Origin: Theristus sp. LFF4_11
Lineage: Eukaryota; Nematoda; Chromadorea; Monhysterida; Xyalidae
DNA: 64,000 bases
Direction of reading: 5' to 3'
Assembly: GCA_030248135.1 (NCBI GenBank)
Contig: JASANC010003838.1
Span: 1 to 64,000, forward strand
A model generated the notes under the pieces. The model had not been told where the DNA came from. It did not search any database and was given only the letters and a program-made list of their open reading frames with translations. The position numbers and the translations under genes were made by a program. Numbering within the stretch: position 1 is the first letter of the stretch; every line of letters begins with the position of its first letter. Below are positions 1-11,107 of the stretch, piece after piece.

Positions 1-995
1 GTTGTTTCAAGATGTCAATTGTGTCATATGATCGTTGATTGAATTGCTTGAGTCAATGAGCAGAAACCTGAACGCTCGTTCCCGACATCAAAATTTAGTG
101 GATTTGCGTCTGTGATTTTTTTGTTGTCGTTAAAATGAATGTGAGCGTCGCACGGAAAACGGAGAACGACATCAAAATCGGTCGGTTCGGTTTTAATTCA
201 ACCTTTTTGATTGTCGTTTTATTTGGGGTTGGGTGGGGGGGGAGCAGAAAGTGAAGTTGAAGCATTTGGCTCTGCAACTTTTGTTCTCAGCAAAATATGC
301 GGTTTTGCACATTCAAGTGGAAACACAAAGGTATGTGCAAGTCAGCAAGTTGCAACCCTGTGACGTAAGTTGCCTGTTGATTGGCTACTTTTATGTATGA
401 ATCTAGGCTCGACTCGCTGATTGCCCCCATTTGTTTCTTCTGACTAGCCAATAAGCGCTCGAGAACCAGATTTTGGGCGCAGAAATGGCATAAACTTGTA
501 GTTTCATTTCATCAGTTCAGTTTTTTTCGGTTTCAACTCTTTGAATACTTCTTTGGAACTGAAAGTCAACATGACCACTGTCTGTATCATCCGTGCGAAG
601 TGTGGTACCGTACCAATCGATAAAACTACGTTTCTTTTCAGTTTATCTCCGTTGTATAAGCATAGTTGCTGCGTCTTCGTTGACGCCAGTGCTCCGCTTG
701 GCTTGGTATGAACAACTGCTTTTTGAAATATGCGGCGTTTCCGACATTCGTTTCATTTCATGTTTGGCTACGAGAAATAATGAGACTGCGCCTGACCAAA
801 GATGCCATCTGCGATTACAGATGCTAAATTAAAGCTCTGAAACGTTCAACATTTATTCATTTTGGTAAAAAGAGAAAATTAGAAATTGATTTGTTAACCG
901 AACGCGGGTTGCACGTGACAACAACAAGTCATTTTCTACAAACAAATCAATCCGAAAAGCGAAGAAAAACAGTGCTTTACGCCATAAACACCGTG
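1..995 (+). repeat. Left arm of a ~1-kb inverted duplication containing the RPL12 5' region
   Basis: Bases 1-995 are the near-identical reverse complement of 6589-7591. The match runs through a G-rich tract near 230-242, the block around 410-480 and the intron sequence up to about 995. I estimate roughly 97% identity by eye, with a few single-base indels. The left end may lie outside the window. The right arm holds the working 5' part of RPL12, so this arm is a duplicated promoter, start region and exon 2, here on the plus strand. Confidence 0.93.
571..705 (+). pseudogene. Decayed duplicate of RPL12 5' exons
   Basis: This lies in the left duplication arm and mirrors 7019-6876. The ATG (571) and the region before the acceptor are kept, and the acceptor still ends in CAG (641). 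The exon-2 equivalent (642-705) is 64 nt instead of 74: a stretch encoding the MGGEVG part is shortened and contains an in-frame TAA, and a second 4-nt loss breaks the frame near PKVAP. There are no downstream RPL12 exons on this strand, so it cannot encode L12. Intron sequence on both sides is nearly identical to the functional copy. Confidence 0.85.
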
Positions 996-3573
996 CTAAT
1001 GAGCGTAGGTTGCAAAAACATTGTGTTCACAATTGAAAAAGGTGCGCTTCTCGCTTTACCACTGAAACTTTTTTCGCTGAGAAAAAGTGCAGATGGGAGA
1101 GCGGGAGGGAGACACATGAACGTTCTTGGCGGTCCATTGTGTTGTTTCACACAAAAACTCATAGTAGTATCCAAACACGGTTTCATTTTCCATGAAAATG
1201 AAAAGAACACCAATCAGATTGTCGTATTCAAGATACAACCCGTCAGCACGTCACGCTGATGCAACCGTTTTTTGAATGCCCGCATATTTGAAGCTTCTGG
1301 CTGTTTTGTGACACACTCCCTGTCCCTGTCTGCCATACCAGACTGAGTGCTGGGTAGTTGTTGCGCCCCTCCCCGCCCGTCTATAGTCAAAAACTGTTGT
1401 CCTGAAAAAAACCCGAAATGCATTATTTATCAGTTTTTCAGTGTGCTGTGGTTTACGTAAAACGTGCGTGCGTGCGTACATCTGGATTTGAGCAACAAAC
1501 GTGCGGCACAAAAAAAACTAAACTGGTTTTTAAGCAATTTTTCGTGTTGTTGTACGATTTTACACTGATTACAATAAACTATAAACGTTGCCAAAAAAAG
1601 TTACTCTGCTGTCTGTGTTGCACTTTGCCAATTTTTTTTCAAAATAAAATACCCAACGAAAACAAACTCGCAAAATTTATTTCAACATTTTTCAACAGCA
1701 GAGAAGTTCAAAAAATCACCAATACTTCTTGTGCAGATAAACCAAACACAAAAACGATCCATCAGACAGAAGAACCCAAAAACAACAGGAACAGCGTTCA
1801 AATTTTGTAATGGTTTTTCTCAGAACAAAACAGAACGAACACACGTTGATTGGTTGAATACGCCACGCACCACCCAATCAGCGCACAATCATGACTCGCA
1901 AACACTTTTGTCCGTTAAGAATCCGCAACAAAACATCAGAAAAGAAAAAAACAATGACACTACATCTGATTGTAAATAAGACAACTGGGTAAAAGAACAT
2001 CATATCACCGAAAGAAACTCAACTTTTTTCTTTTTCTCAAAATCTTTTCAATCGGACACTCATTCCATGTTACACAAAATGCTAAACTACAACCGGCCAA
2101 TTAGTGTGTCTCGAAGAAAACAAAAGCAACGACAACACCATAAACTTTAGATCCACGATAAAAATACAGGCAAAAACATGAAGGTTAGACTGACAAACAA
2201 CAACAACAATTACATAGAAAATACCGGTTACATTGATACTCGCAAAAAGCAAACAAGAAAAGCTAAATCTTGGCTATGAAAATCTGTCACAGTGGAGAAA
2301 ACAACAAGAAAATTCACCTCGTATAAGATTTAACGAAAAAGGAGACAATTTTACGGTTCAAAAGTTATTACGACGCTAGAAAACACAGTGACTAAAAATG
2401 AAAGTGATGAATACCGAGAAATAAAAATCAGAAAATGAAAAAACGTACCCCACTTTGTGTTCTACAAATGAAAAGAATCCGTATTTTTTCGGGTTAAAGT
2501 AACATGACAACTTGCGACCACGAACGTTTGTGTATCCACTTAACGTCTGGTTATTGGAACTTCCAGACTGGGAACAGTGCCTTGTCTCAAACGCGGCTGT
2601 TCTTCCCTATCTGAGAAGTCCTGATAAACAGACAATAACACTACAAAAAAAGAAAGAAAACCTGACGAGACGAAAAACTAACACGTTTGAACCCTAAAAT
2701 CGGTGTTTTTTCAGAATGTAAGCGACACTTGAACAAAAGAGAAATCGCACGTTGAAACACGACGCAAAATACCAATACAAACTAGAAATGAATACATTTT
2801 ATGTCGAATTTTTATACGCTTTTATCGACAGAGAAATGCTTTTCGAATTTTCTTGTGAATGAAAAGTGACCAGAAAAGAAAACAACAAAAACTACCACTA
2901 TGAGTAGTGCAGAAATGGCCGTAACGTTTTTTCAGCTAAATAATTTGTTGCTAGAAATTCTCGCGCGAACAATAAACAACAGAAACGGCTGGAAACAATA
3001 TTACCAATAATGAATTGGCAGTAACCGAAAATTTATGATACACGGTTTTCTTTGGATTGATATATCCAGATAGATGTTGTGCAATTTTGCTGAATTTTCA
3101 CTAAATCTACTACTAACAATGAGTTCTTCTTGATGATTCTGGTTAGATTTCAAATTTGCACAATCAGTTTTTTTCAAAAATTTTATTTTTTGACATTTTT
3201 GCGCTTACGACGCATCGAACTTCCAAAAAAACGACACTGTCTGACAAATTCGACCGGGACATCGATGCGGAGGCAACCGAAGTTCGCATAAAAAACGTAC
3301 ACAACGAAATCGAGAATGCAACAAACGAACCACAACAGATGAATGATCTGAAAGAAAAAACTTACTTATCTTCAGCCAATCAATAAGTAAAAACTAAGAA
3401 TGTTGAAACTGGAATCAGACCATTGGCTACGTGTGTTGTTTTGTGGATAAAAGATGTCTGGGAGCTGGCAGAAACCGTTTTTTCGAAGCCGAGCAATGAA
3501 GCCGGTTTTTCCCGAATTTTTCCCCTTAAAAACTTAGAACTATAAACAACCAATTAGGTTAGCTCCTTCAGGA
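996..3573. other. Intergenic stretch without recognisable gene
   Basis: AT-rich sequence between the left duplication arm and the small hAT-like MITE at 3582. It holds only short chance ORFs with no domain, no consistent splice pattern and no obvious repeat structure. It would include the 3' flank of RPL12, which ends at 3998 on the minus strand. Confidence 0.5.
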
Positions 3574-3581
3574 ATCACAAC

Positions 3582-3835
3582 CAGTGTGCGAACCTATGGA
3601 GATGGGGTACCTCGGTGGCGAGCCCGCAAAAAAATAAATTGTAGGCTGAACAGCGACCTGCGGGCTTAGCAGCAGCGGCCCCCACTGAAACGCCAATTAT
3701 TGCTGATTTTGATCTGTTCATGCGTGCGGACTGAAAAAAGCGTTGACAACCGGTTCCCACATGCTTGCGGGCTATAAGACGGGACACCGGCTTGCGGTCT
3801 CGACATGGTACCCCACATGGGTTCGCACGGGTCTG
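3582..3835. mobile_element. Small hAT-like MITE with 8-bp target duplication
   Basis: A 254-bp element starts with CAGTGTGCGAACC and ends with GGTTCGCACGGGTCTG, so the ends are imperfect inverted repeats. A GGTACC block and a GAGCCCGCAA/TTGCGGGCT pair lie inside. The flanks are ATCACAAC (3574-3581) and ATTACAAC (3836-3843), an 8-bp duplication with one mismatch. CAG...CTG ends and 8-bp duplications are typical of hAT elements. It has no coding capacity. Confidence 0.7.
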
Positions 3836-3997
3836 ATTACAACCAATCTCTTTGAAAACCAGCTAACCAACCAGCCAAAAACCAAAAATCTCCCTTAGAA
3901 TTCACCCACCATGATGAGCGGAGAGCGTGGTCACACACGAAATGACCCAAAACAAGAGAGCAAAAAACAACAACGACAGACGCAGCAATCCAGAGAT

Positions 3998-6900
3998 TCA
4001 TTCGACCGGAATTTTCACTGTTCCTGATCGAATTTTCTCGATGATGTCGTGCGGGTGCTGCCCGTCGACCGTGCAGCCGACCTGCGATGAAAAAAAATGG
4101 AAATTGTTTTGTTTTGTTGTTTCCAGACATGGAATTGATTGACAATGACTAAAGTTGTTTGGAGCCAACATCAGACAAAGATGCGCAGCATAGACAGAGG
4201 TGGACCTTTGAAGGTTGACACCTTTAAACAGAGGTTTGAAAAGATGGTTTTATTCTTGCGCTCCATTCCACACTTAACCCGCTGGCTCTCCACTGTTCAT
4301 AAAGACCACTGAAAGGCGGTCGAGTCAAGTCACAAAAACACTGGGTCACGTTTAGTAAAGCAGCACTCCAAGGGAGCTGCGTGTTTGCGTTCGGAAGCTG
4401 GCCACATGTGCAGGTTCAATTCCATCGTGCAATCGCAACAGTAGCGACAATGAACATCAACCAACAACGACACCGAAAATACGTGCACAACGACGCTGCT
4501 CCTACACAGCCAGCGTCCACACCCGAGCGAGCCGGCTCGATCGGCCAAATTGCGTCACCACATTTCCCATCGTGGGCCATGAACAACAACAACACCGAAA
4601 ATACTACAAGCGACTGACCGATTGGCAGGTGCCGAGGATCTCCTTGACGGTGCCCTCGAGCTTCTTCGCCATCGATCTCGGCCGCATGTACCGCGCGATG
4701 TTGATCACTTGATCGAGCGACATGTTGCCGTGGTGGCGCGCTGGAAAACAAAAAAATCACGAAATGAAGAAAAAGTGAAACCTGTAGCCAACAGGCGAAA
4801 GTACATCTTGCAAAAAGCCTTTCTAATTGTGTTTGGATACGACACGGACCACCGCGGACCGATTCGCTAAACGTGAAGCTGAAGTCGGGATCGGAGAGAC
4901 TGGAAAAGTTTGACGCTAAACCTAAAATGCCAGCCCCACAGTCTCTCGCACGGGTCTGGTTTAGGGGTGGGTCGGTATAAAAAACGGTTTTTTTCGGTAT
5001 AAAAAACGGTATAAAAAACGGTTTTTTATACCAGCGCCAAAAAATGGCCAAAATAAATTACCTTTTTTTTCCCCCATTTTTTTTTTTTTTTTTCTTTTTT
5101 TTTTCCCCCGGACCCACATTTTTTTTTTTTTATCACTCAAACCTTGCACATCCATTTCAATTTTCATTTTCGCCACTTCATAACTTGATGTTCTGGAGAA
5201 CACAATTCACGCTCTTGGTATAAATAAAGCACCCTGAGACCCGTGCCTCTCCTTCCATGTCCCATCTCGGTCGACCGCCAATGGGCTGGCTCTGGTCGGC
5301 GTTCGCTTTATTTTCCAGCTTTGTTCTTTGTTTATCTGTTCAAGTTTGGTCTACATGGCAATGTTGTGTTTCGTAGTTTAACAGCTTCACGCTTTTTCCG
5401 CTTTAAATCTGCCGCTTGCGCTTTTTATGCTAGTTCTTTTGTTGACAAAGTGAAGAAACTAACACAGCAAAGATTTGGTTATTTTTCAGAATTCGGTTAA
5501 ATTTTCAACAATAAACGAGAAACGCCGCGATATTTATTCAGTCAAATTTCTTGAAATTTTGTGTCTTTGAACTCGGAAATTGCTCAAAGTTTTGTTGGTG
5601 ATGTCTTCTTGCTGTTGTACTGGTGATAGTGACCCGAATCTCCATCTGATTTTTTTTGCTCTTTCAATTTTGTTCTTGGTTCACTTCTTTCGTCTGTGCG
5701 GGTTCGTGATTTCTGTGATCTTTTGTGTTTAGAAATGCGGTAAAGTTGTTGTGCAGTTACATATCTCTCGATCGTGTCAGTTCAATTGATTTGCATGTAT
5801 CACATTCCTTGCTGTTGCACATGTCAATCTGTCTTGAGTTAGCTTTTTTGTTTTAAACTCGCATCTGATAATTTTTCTGATGCTGCATTCTCTCTAAGCG
5901 CCACCGATTCAAATAAAATCAAGATTGGAATACGTTTCCATTGAAACACATACAGTTTCTGGCTAGAATTGTGGTCTTTTACTCATTATTCAGCGGTTTG
6001 CGTAAAATCAGAGTACCAGAAATTGTCGCAATCACAGGATTCTTCAGATACTGGGTCGGTAAAAAAACCGGGTATAAAGAACCGGACGCGGTATAAAAAA
6101 ACCGTTTTATATACATGGATTTGAAAAAAACCGTTTTTTACCACCCCTACTGGTTCTGGTGGTCTTCATTGAATGGAGTTTTTTATATTTGCGCAGTTGA
6201 AAAATTCTGTGCAGCCGTTACAATAAAGGCAAGCTGCAGAGATACAAGAGTCGTGGTTCAATATGATTCAAATGAAAAACAGTATTTTCAGGAAAAAATA
6301 ATAATAAAGTTTTTTTTCGACAATCCAAATCTCTCTTTACAATGCCATATTCACACTCTCACACTCACAATTTCTGCCGGTGTTTCTATCGTGCTCTAAA
6401 TCGTTCAACTCGCGCGAAATCAACGACGCCGCCGACGGGACGACCTCGATTTTCGCCTGTCTGTTCTGGACGGTCAGCTTGCAGGTGACCTTCATGCCGC
6501 GCCACTCCGCCGTCGCCCGCGCGATGTCGTAGCACAGTTGCTGCGGTGACTGCAGAAAACGGAGAAATGCGATGTGAATCATGTGTGCACGGTGTTTATG
6601 GCGTAAAGCACTGTTTTTCTTCGCTTTTCGGATTGATTTGTTTGTAGAGCGACTTGTTGTTGTCACTGTGCAACCCGCGTTCGGTTAACAAATCAATTTC
6701 TAATTTCTCTTTTTTACCAAAATGAATAAATGTTGAACGTTCCAGAGTTTAATTTAGCATCTGTAATCGCAGATGGCATCTTTGGTCAGGCGCAGTCTCA
6801 TTATTTCTCGTAGCCAAACATGAAATGAAACGAATGTCGGAAACGCCGCATATTTCAAAAAGCAGTTGTTCATACCAAGCCAAGCGGAGCGACTTTCGGC

Positions 6901-7019
6901 GTCAACGAAGACGCAGCACCAACTTCGCCGCCCATACAACGGAGATAAACTGAAAGAAACGTAGTTTTATCGATTGGTACGGTACCACACTTCGCACGGA
7001 TGATACAGACAGTGGTCAT
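3998..7019 (-). CDS. RPL12: 60S ribosomal protein L12 (uL11)
   Basis: Large-subunit protein at the base of the ribosomal stalk. The exons read on the minus strand are 7019-6986 (uncertain), 6949-6876, 6549-6369, 4740-4619 and 4081-3998, with phases matching throughout. Exon 2 gives [12 protein letters not shown] and the PLGL end. Exon 3 continues with [30 protein letters not shown] and [10 protein letters not shown]. Exon 4 has [17 protein letters not shown] and KEILGTCQS. Exon 5 has VGCTVDG, HPHDIIE and stop. These are the uL11 blocks in order. The N-terminus is the weak point: taking a 36-nt intron gives 11 residues before VYLRC, close to the usual 12, but the residues do not resemble the usual MPPKFDP start; the same stretch is also open if unspliced. 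The right duplication arm covers exons 1-2, and intron 3 holds a hAT-like element. Confidence 0.92.
4480..4590 (+). repeat. SINE-like repeat with (CAA)n tail, copy 1
   Basis: This stretch in RPL12 intron 4 matches the reverse complement of 59133-59300. Shared blocks in order are an ACGACGC.GCTCC start, a CGTCCACACCCGA block, an AAATTGCGTCAC block, and a TGAACAACAACAAC tail. A third copy is at 58018-58100. The 3' CAA repeat is a common SINE tail. No promoter boxes were clearly identified in this copy. Confidence 0.6.
4962..6149. mobile_element. Non-autonomous hAT-like element in RPL12 intron 3
   Basis: The 1,188-bp element begins TAGGGGTGGGTCGGTATAAA and ends TACCACCCCTA, inverted-repeat ends of hAT type. 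Subterminal GGTATAAAAAACGG units recur in both orientations at 4970-5035 and 6058-6140. It is flanked by CTGGTT (4956-4961 and 6150-6155); an 8-bp reading of the flanks matches at 6 of 8 positions. No transposase is visible. It lies wholly inside the 1.8-kb intron between RPL12 exons 3 and 4. Confidence 0.72.
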
Positions 7020-7591
7020 GTTGACTTTCAGTTCCAAAGAAGTATTCAAAGAGTTTCGTGAAACCGAAAAAAACTGAACTGATGAAATGAAACTACAAGT
7101 TTATGCCATTTCTGCGCCCAAAAATCTGGTTCTCGAGCGCTTATTGGCTGAGTGAATGAAACAAATGGGGGCAATCAGCGAGTCGAGCCTGATTCATACA
7201 TAAAAGTAGCCAATCAACAGGCAACTTACGTCACAGGGTTGCAACTTGCTGACTTGCACATACCTTTGTGTTTCCACTTGAATGTGCAAAACCATATTTT
7301 GCTGAGAACAAAAGTTGCAGAGCCAAAATGCTTCAACTTCACTTTCTGCTCCCCCCCCCCCACCCAACCCCAAATAAAACGACAATCAAAAAAGGTTGAA
7401 TTAAAACCGAACCGACCGATTTTGATGTCGTTCTCCGTTTTCCGTGCGACGCTCACACTCATTTTAACGACAACAAAAAATACAGACGCAAATCCACTAA
7501 ATTTTGATGTCGGGAACGAGCGTTCAGGTTTCTGCTCATTGACTCAAGCAATTCAATCAACGATCATATGACACAATTGACATTCTGAAAC
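6589..7591 (-). repeat. Right arm of the inverted duplication (functional RPL12 5' end)
   Basis: This is the reverse complement of 1-995. It spans the RPL12 promoter region, the candidate start (7019), exon 2 (6949-6876) and most of the following intron, and stops about 40 bp before exon 3. The inner boundary falls at an intron position, so the duplication copied the promoter and first exons only. Confidence 0.93.
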
Positions 7592-7761
7592 AACTGAGAA
7601 ATTGAGAATGAGAAAAACTCAATTTCCAAAAAAACAGAAAAAAAGTTCGTCGTCGCGTCCGACGGAATTATAGTTCTCAAAGCATCAAAGTAGCAACACT
7701 ATCAAGAATAAGGATCCCTCGACATCGGCCGATAAATTTATTAAAGGAAGACTATAAAAAC

Positions 7762-8237
7762 CATAGTTGTTCCAGAGCCGGGGGTTTGGGGGGGGGCCGA
7801 TATAGATAGCTGGAGCAAATTTTCCAGATAGATAGATAGCTGGAAAATTTTGGGGGGGGGGGCCGCGGGGGGGGGCATGTGACTTTGGGGGGGGGGGGCC
7901 GGTCAAAATTTTGAAATTGGATAGATAGATAGCTAAAACGCTAAAAAGCTATAAAAACAGCTAAATAATGCTTAAAACATGCTAAAATCAAGTATAAACG
8001 CATATTTTAACTAAAATTAGCGAAATTTTCAAGAATTTCGAGCAAAAATGGTCAATTTTGGTTAAAAATTGACTCATTTTATGTCTTCGAAGACAGAAAT
8101 TTTCAGATAGATAGCTGGCTGAAAATTTTTTTCAGATAGATAATAGCTGAGCCGAAAAAACCTTTCTGATAGAGATAGATTCGAAAAATTTTTGGGGGGG
8201 GCCGGCCCCCCCCAGGCCCCCCCCTAGAACAACTATG
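7762..8237. mobile_element. hAT-like MITE with perfect 8-bp target duplication
   Basis: A 476-bp element is bounded by CATAGTTGTTC and GAACAACTATG. It is flanked on both sides by ATAAAAAC (7754-7761 and 8238-8245), a perfect 8-bp duplication. Long G runs and C runs lie just inside the ends. The interior repeats ATAGATAGCTGG-like units and simple CTAAAA runs. It has no coding capacity; ORFs over the G runs are low-complexity artefacts. Confidence 0.85.
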
Positions 8238-8245
8238 ATAAAAAC

Positions 8246-9151
8246 AAAGGGCAAAATTAATTCGGTTTCTTTTTTTTCATTCTTCAATTTCATCAATTCA
8301 AAAAAATACCGTAAAACTACAAAGCTAAACCGGAGCTGGAGCTGATCCCTGATCCCAATGTTTCACCCCTTCAACAAAGCTGTCAATCAAGGCACTTTCA
8401 CTTTGTTAAAAAGGCTTCACCAGACTTTTACTAACTGATGGTACCCAAGTTTTCCCCGAGGCGCGCCGCATTGCCTCACTACAAAGAGTATCAATTTCAT
8501 TCCATGCAAACTACGTGCTAAAGGCATAATGTGCTGACATCAGCTGTTTTTTAACGCAATCAAACAAGACTCTGACGAACGGAAGGGACAAACTTATATC
8601 GATTAGTAAACGTCTTGAAACAAACTATAATTCCACGTTTTGTAAAAATTTCACAATATGCTGCAGCGGCTGCATCATTGCATCAGCTTGCTTTTTGCAT
8701 CTGGTTGTTGGTTGGTTCCATTCTATCAGTTTACACAGACCTTCGTGGAGGTATGCAAACAGAACAGGTAAAACGCTAAGACCGGTGGCGAAAAAGCTTT
8801 CATTTTTTTGCTATCTTGTCGCCCTTTCACACAAATATTCAGCGGCAACAAATGGCATTGTTTTTTGTTTGACCACTCGGGTCAAATACCGATGGCATTC
8901 GACTGTGGCCGACTGACTTTCCTTTGTAATAGCAGGCAACATTTCTGTTGGATAATTCTCCAAATATTTTTAGTGCGGTACGAAACCAATACAAATGGGA
9001 CAATAAATTCACTTTGCCTTCACGGGGGGGAGATTTTTATTTCCTGGTAGAGAGCATTCATAATCAATCACACAACGAATTCAATGAGTTTTCATTCGTA
9101 AATCAGCAATCACACGGTTAGTTTGGTGTTTTTCTGTTCAATGGTCCACGC
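8246..9151. other. Intergenic stretch without recognisable gene
   Basis: Sequence between the MITE and the 3' end of the BI-1-like gene. Two overlapping plus-strand ORFs of 73-80 codons (8695-9050) show no domain and no hydrophobic or signal pattern I can support. Confidence 0.45.
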
Positions 9152-10260
9152 CTACTCGGCCGCCTGTTGATGTTGTTCTTTCGAGTGTGAAACGACAAAC
9201 GTGAGCAGTGCCTGAAGAATAAAAAATCAACAAAAATTGTGGTACATCAATGAGTTTCATTGTAGTTTCATCAATGACAAATAAAGTTTTGTTATAAATG
9301 AGACTGGATGCAGAGTTGCAAATCCGTGTTCAGATGAAAAAACGTCCCATCCAACCTGGACACACGTCGTCGTCGCCACCATGACGACCATGCTCCTGAA
9401 CTCCGAGCCTTGGTTCGCCAGCTCGTACTGGAGGAACACCGTGTACATCGCGCCAGTGACAATCATGAACAGCAGATACGTCACGCCCATGGCACCGCCA
9501 ATCAGACCAAGCAGGAACTCGATCGCCAACGGCACACCAATCGCAGCGCCGAGCAGCGCCGCTCGCTGATTGGCCAGTTTGTCGCCGCCGACGCCGCACA
9601 CCAGACCGATTCCGGCTGAAATGCAGAATGGCCCGGACCACTTCTATCGGGAGTGAATAAAACCGCGCTAAGGGGTTGAAGAAACGTGCTGAGTAAAACC
9701 GGACAGAACAGAAAAGTGCACAGTAGTGACACACGAACGTTTACAAAAAAAGTGACCGTTGCGCTGACGAGCCGGCGGGCACCGCGCGATGCGTCCACGT
9801 GGACAAAAAAAGCATAAACGAAACCGCTAACTCGTGTATTTTACTTGAGTGCACAAAAGTTATTGTAAACTCAAGCGTAACCGGTTGATTTTTGCGCGAC
9901 GATTCAATCAATTCAATCAATCAAAACAAAAAAGCAATGCGGTCACTGACCGGGCAGGAGAACGGTCGGCGGTGTGAACGCCCACAAATAGCGCTCGGAG
10001 AGCACGTAGCCGTTGAGGAGGCCGATCAGGACGGACGCCGCGAGCAGCATCATCCGGCGATCGACGTCGCTCTGCTGTTCCAAGTAGAGCACCGTGAGCG
10101 CGGGCACAATCAGCCACGCGGTCGCGGCGGCCATGCTACCGCCGAAGACGAGCGAGGTCACCGGCCAGAGCAGGTTGCCGCCGAGAATGTGGCCGACGCT
10201 GACGCCGAGCAGGCACAGCGACGTCCACAGGAACACCGGCAGAATGCGGCGCGTCAGCGT
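9152..10260 (-). CDS. Bax inhibitor-1-like multipass membrane protein (5' incomplete)
   Basis: Three exons join in phase: 10260-9951, 9615-9356 and 9211-9152 (TAG). The protein has six or seven hydrophobic segments. The order of elements follows TMBIM6/BI-1: an N-terminal membrane pair, a charged loop EQQSDVDRRMMLLAA, then LLNGYVLSERYLW, a short basic loop DKLANQRAALLGAAI, further helices, and a polar C-terminus HSKEQHQQAAE. BI-1 proteins are ER-membrane regulators of calcium leak and cell death. The assignment rests on layout and short similarities, not a diagnostic motif. The conserved Asp-Thr-Gln after the penultimate helix is not present (VFLQ instead). The first exon, about 30 residues by comparison, was not found; 10264-10560 gives no phase-compatible start. 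Confidence 0.55.
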
Positions 10261-10564
10261 CTGATGGAGCAATGTGTGTATTATCTTTCTTATTAAACGT
10301 GACCCAATATGCGTTTGTTTTTCAACTGTGCGGCTTTTCCACACATCATTCAGCAGTACTCCGCCTCCTTCACACGCAAAGATAATAAACGGGACGTGGC
10401 TTCGGATTGATTCATTAAAAATAATAACGGCGGGACTCAATCTCTAACCAAATCCCGCTCGGGTACTTGGAACCACACGCTGTAGTACAGTACAATATTA
10501 TCTGATAGGTTTGTTAATCTAAACACCAGTTTTTTGCAATGCAATGACAACATGAAAACTAGAC

Positions 10565-11107
10565 TCAAAAACTTGGAATCCGACCAACCGCCGGGTTGAC
10601 GGGCTCCATCTTCTGCACGTTCGCCTGTACGCTCTGAATCACCGGCTCGACGTCGGCGCGGATCGCGTTCACGTCGCCGTATTTCTGCTGAAGCGCCTGC
10701 AGTTTGGCGGTCGCCAACGGGCCGAGGCCTTGCAACTGGGCCACGATCTGCTGCTGGTATTCTTTGGCCAACTCGACGATCGACTGCGCTCCACTGCCGC
10801 TTCCGCCTCTGCCACCATACGCTGCTACGTTACCACCACTGCCGCCACCGTAACCTGCGTCGTTACCACCAGCACTCCCGCCATAGGCTGGTTCGTTACC
10901 ACCGCCCCCACCACCGTCGCCGCCATACGCTGGTTCGTTACCACCGGCTCCGCCTCCACCATAGCCTGGTGGTGATGCACTTTCAGCGACGGGTGGAGAA
11001 GAGGCATCGTCGTCAGTGGCTGGTTGTTGTTGTTGTTGTTGGTTGCTTTCCTGAAGCTGCTGCTGTTCGTCAACATCAATCATGATGATCAGTGGTACAA
11101 CTTTTGG
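10565..11107 (-). CDS. Gly/Tyr-rich, probably secreted protein (last exon; 5' exon not found)
   Basis: The reading frame runs 180 codons from a likely acceptor (polypyrimidine tract then TAG at 11110-11108) to a stop at 10565. The segment just after the acceptor, PKVVPLIIM, is hydrophobic and could be the end of a signal peptide encoded in an upstream exon; an internal ATG at 11083 is the alternative start. Next come a Gln-rich tract, then repeats of GGNEPAYGG type (roughly residues 50-105). A helical C-terminal part follows, with AKEYQQQIVAQLQGLG and LQALQQKYGDV, ending in PAVGRIPSF. Family unknown. The composition fits a matrix or cuticle-type secreted protein, which is inference only. Confidence 0.6.
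   Translation of the reverse strand, partial: PKVVPLIIMIDVDEQQQLQESNQQQQQQPATDDDASSPPVAESASPPGYGGGGAGGNEPAYGGDGGGGGGNEPAYGGSAGGNDAGYGGGSGGNVAAYGGRGGSGSGAQSIVELAKEYQQQIVAQLQGLGPLATAKLQALQQKYGDVNAIRADVEPVIQSVQANVQKMEPVNPAVGRIPSF

Noticed and set aside
7685..7906. Pro-rich minus-strand ORF
   Set aside because: It arises from the G runs of the MITE at 7762-8237.
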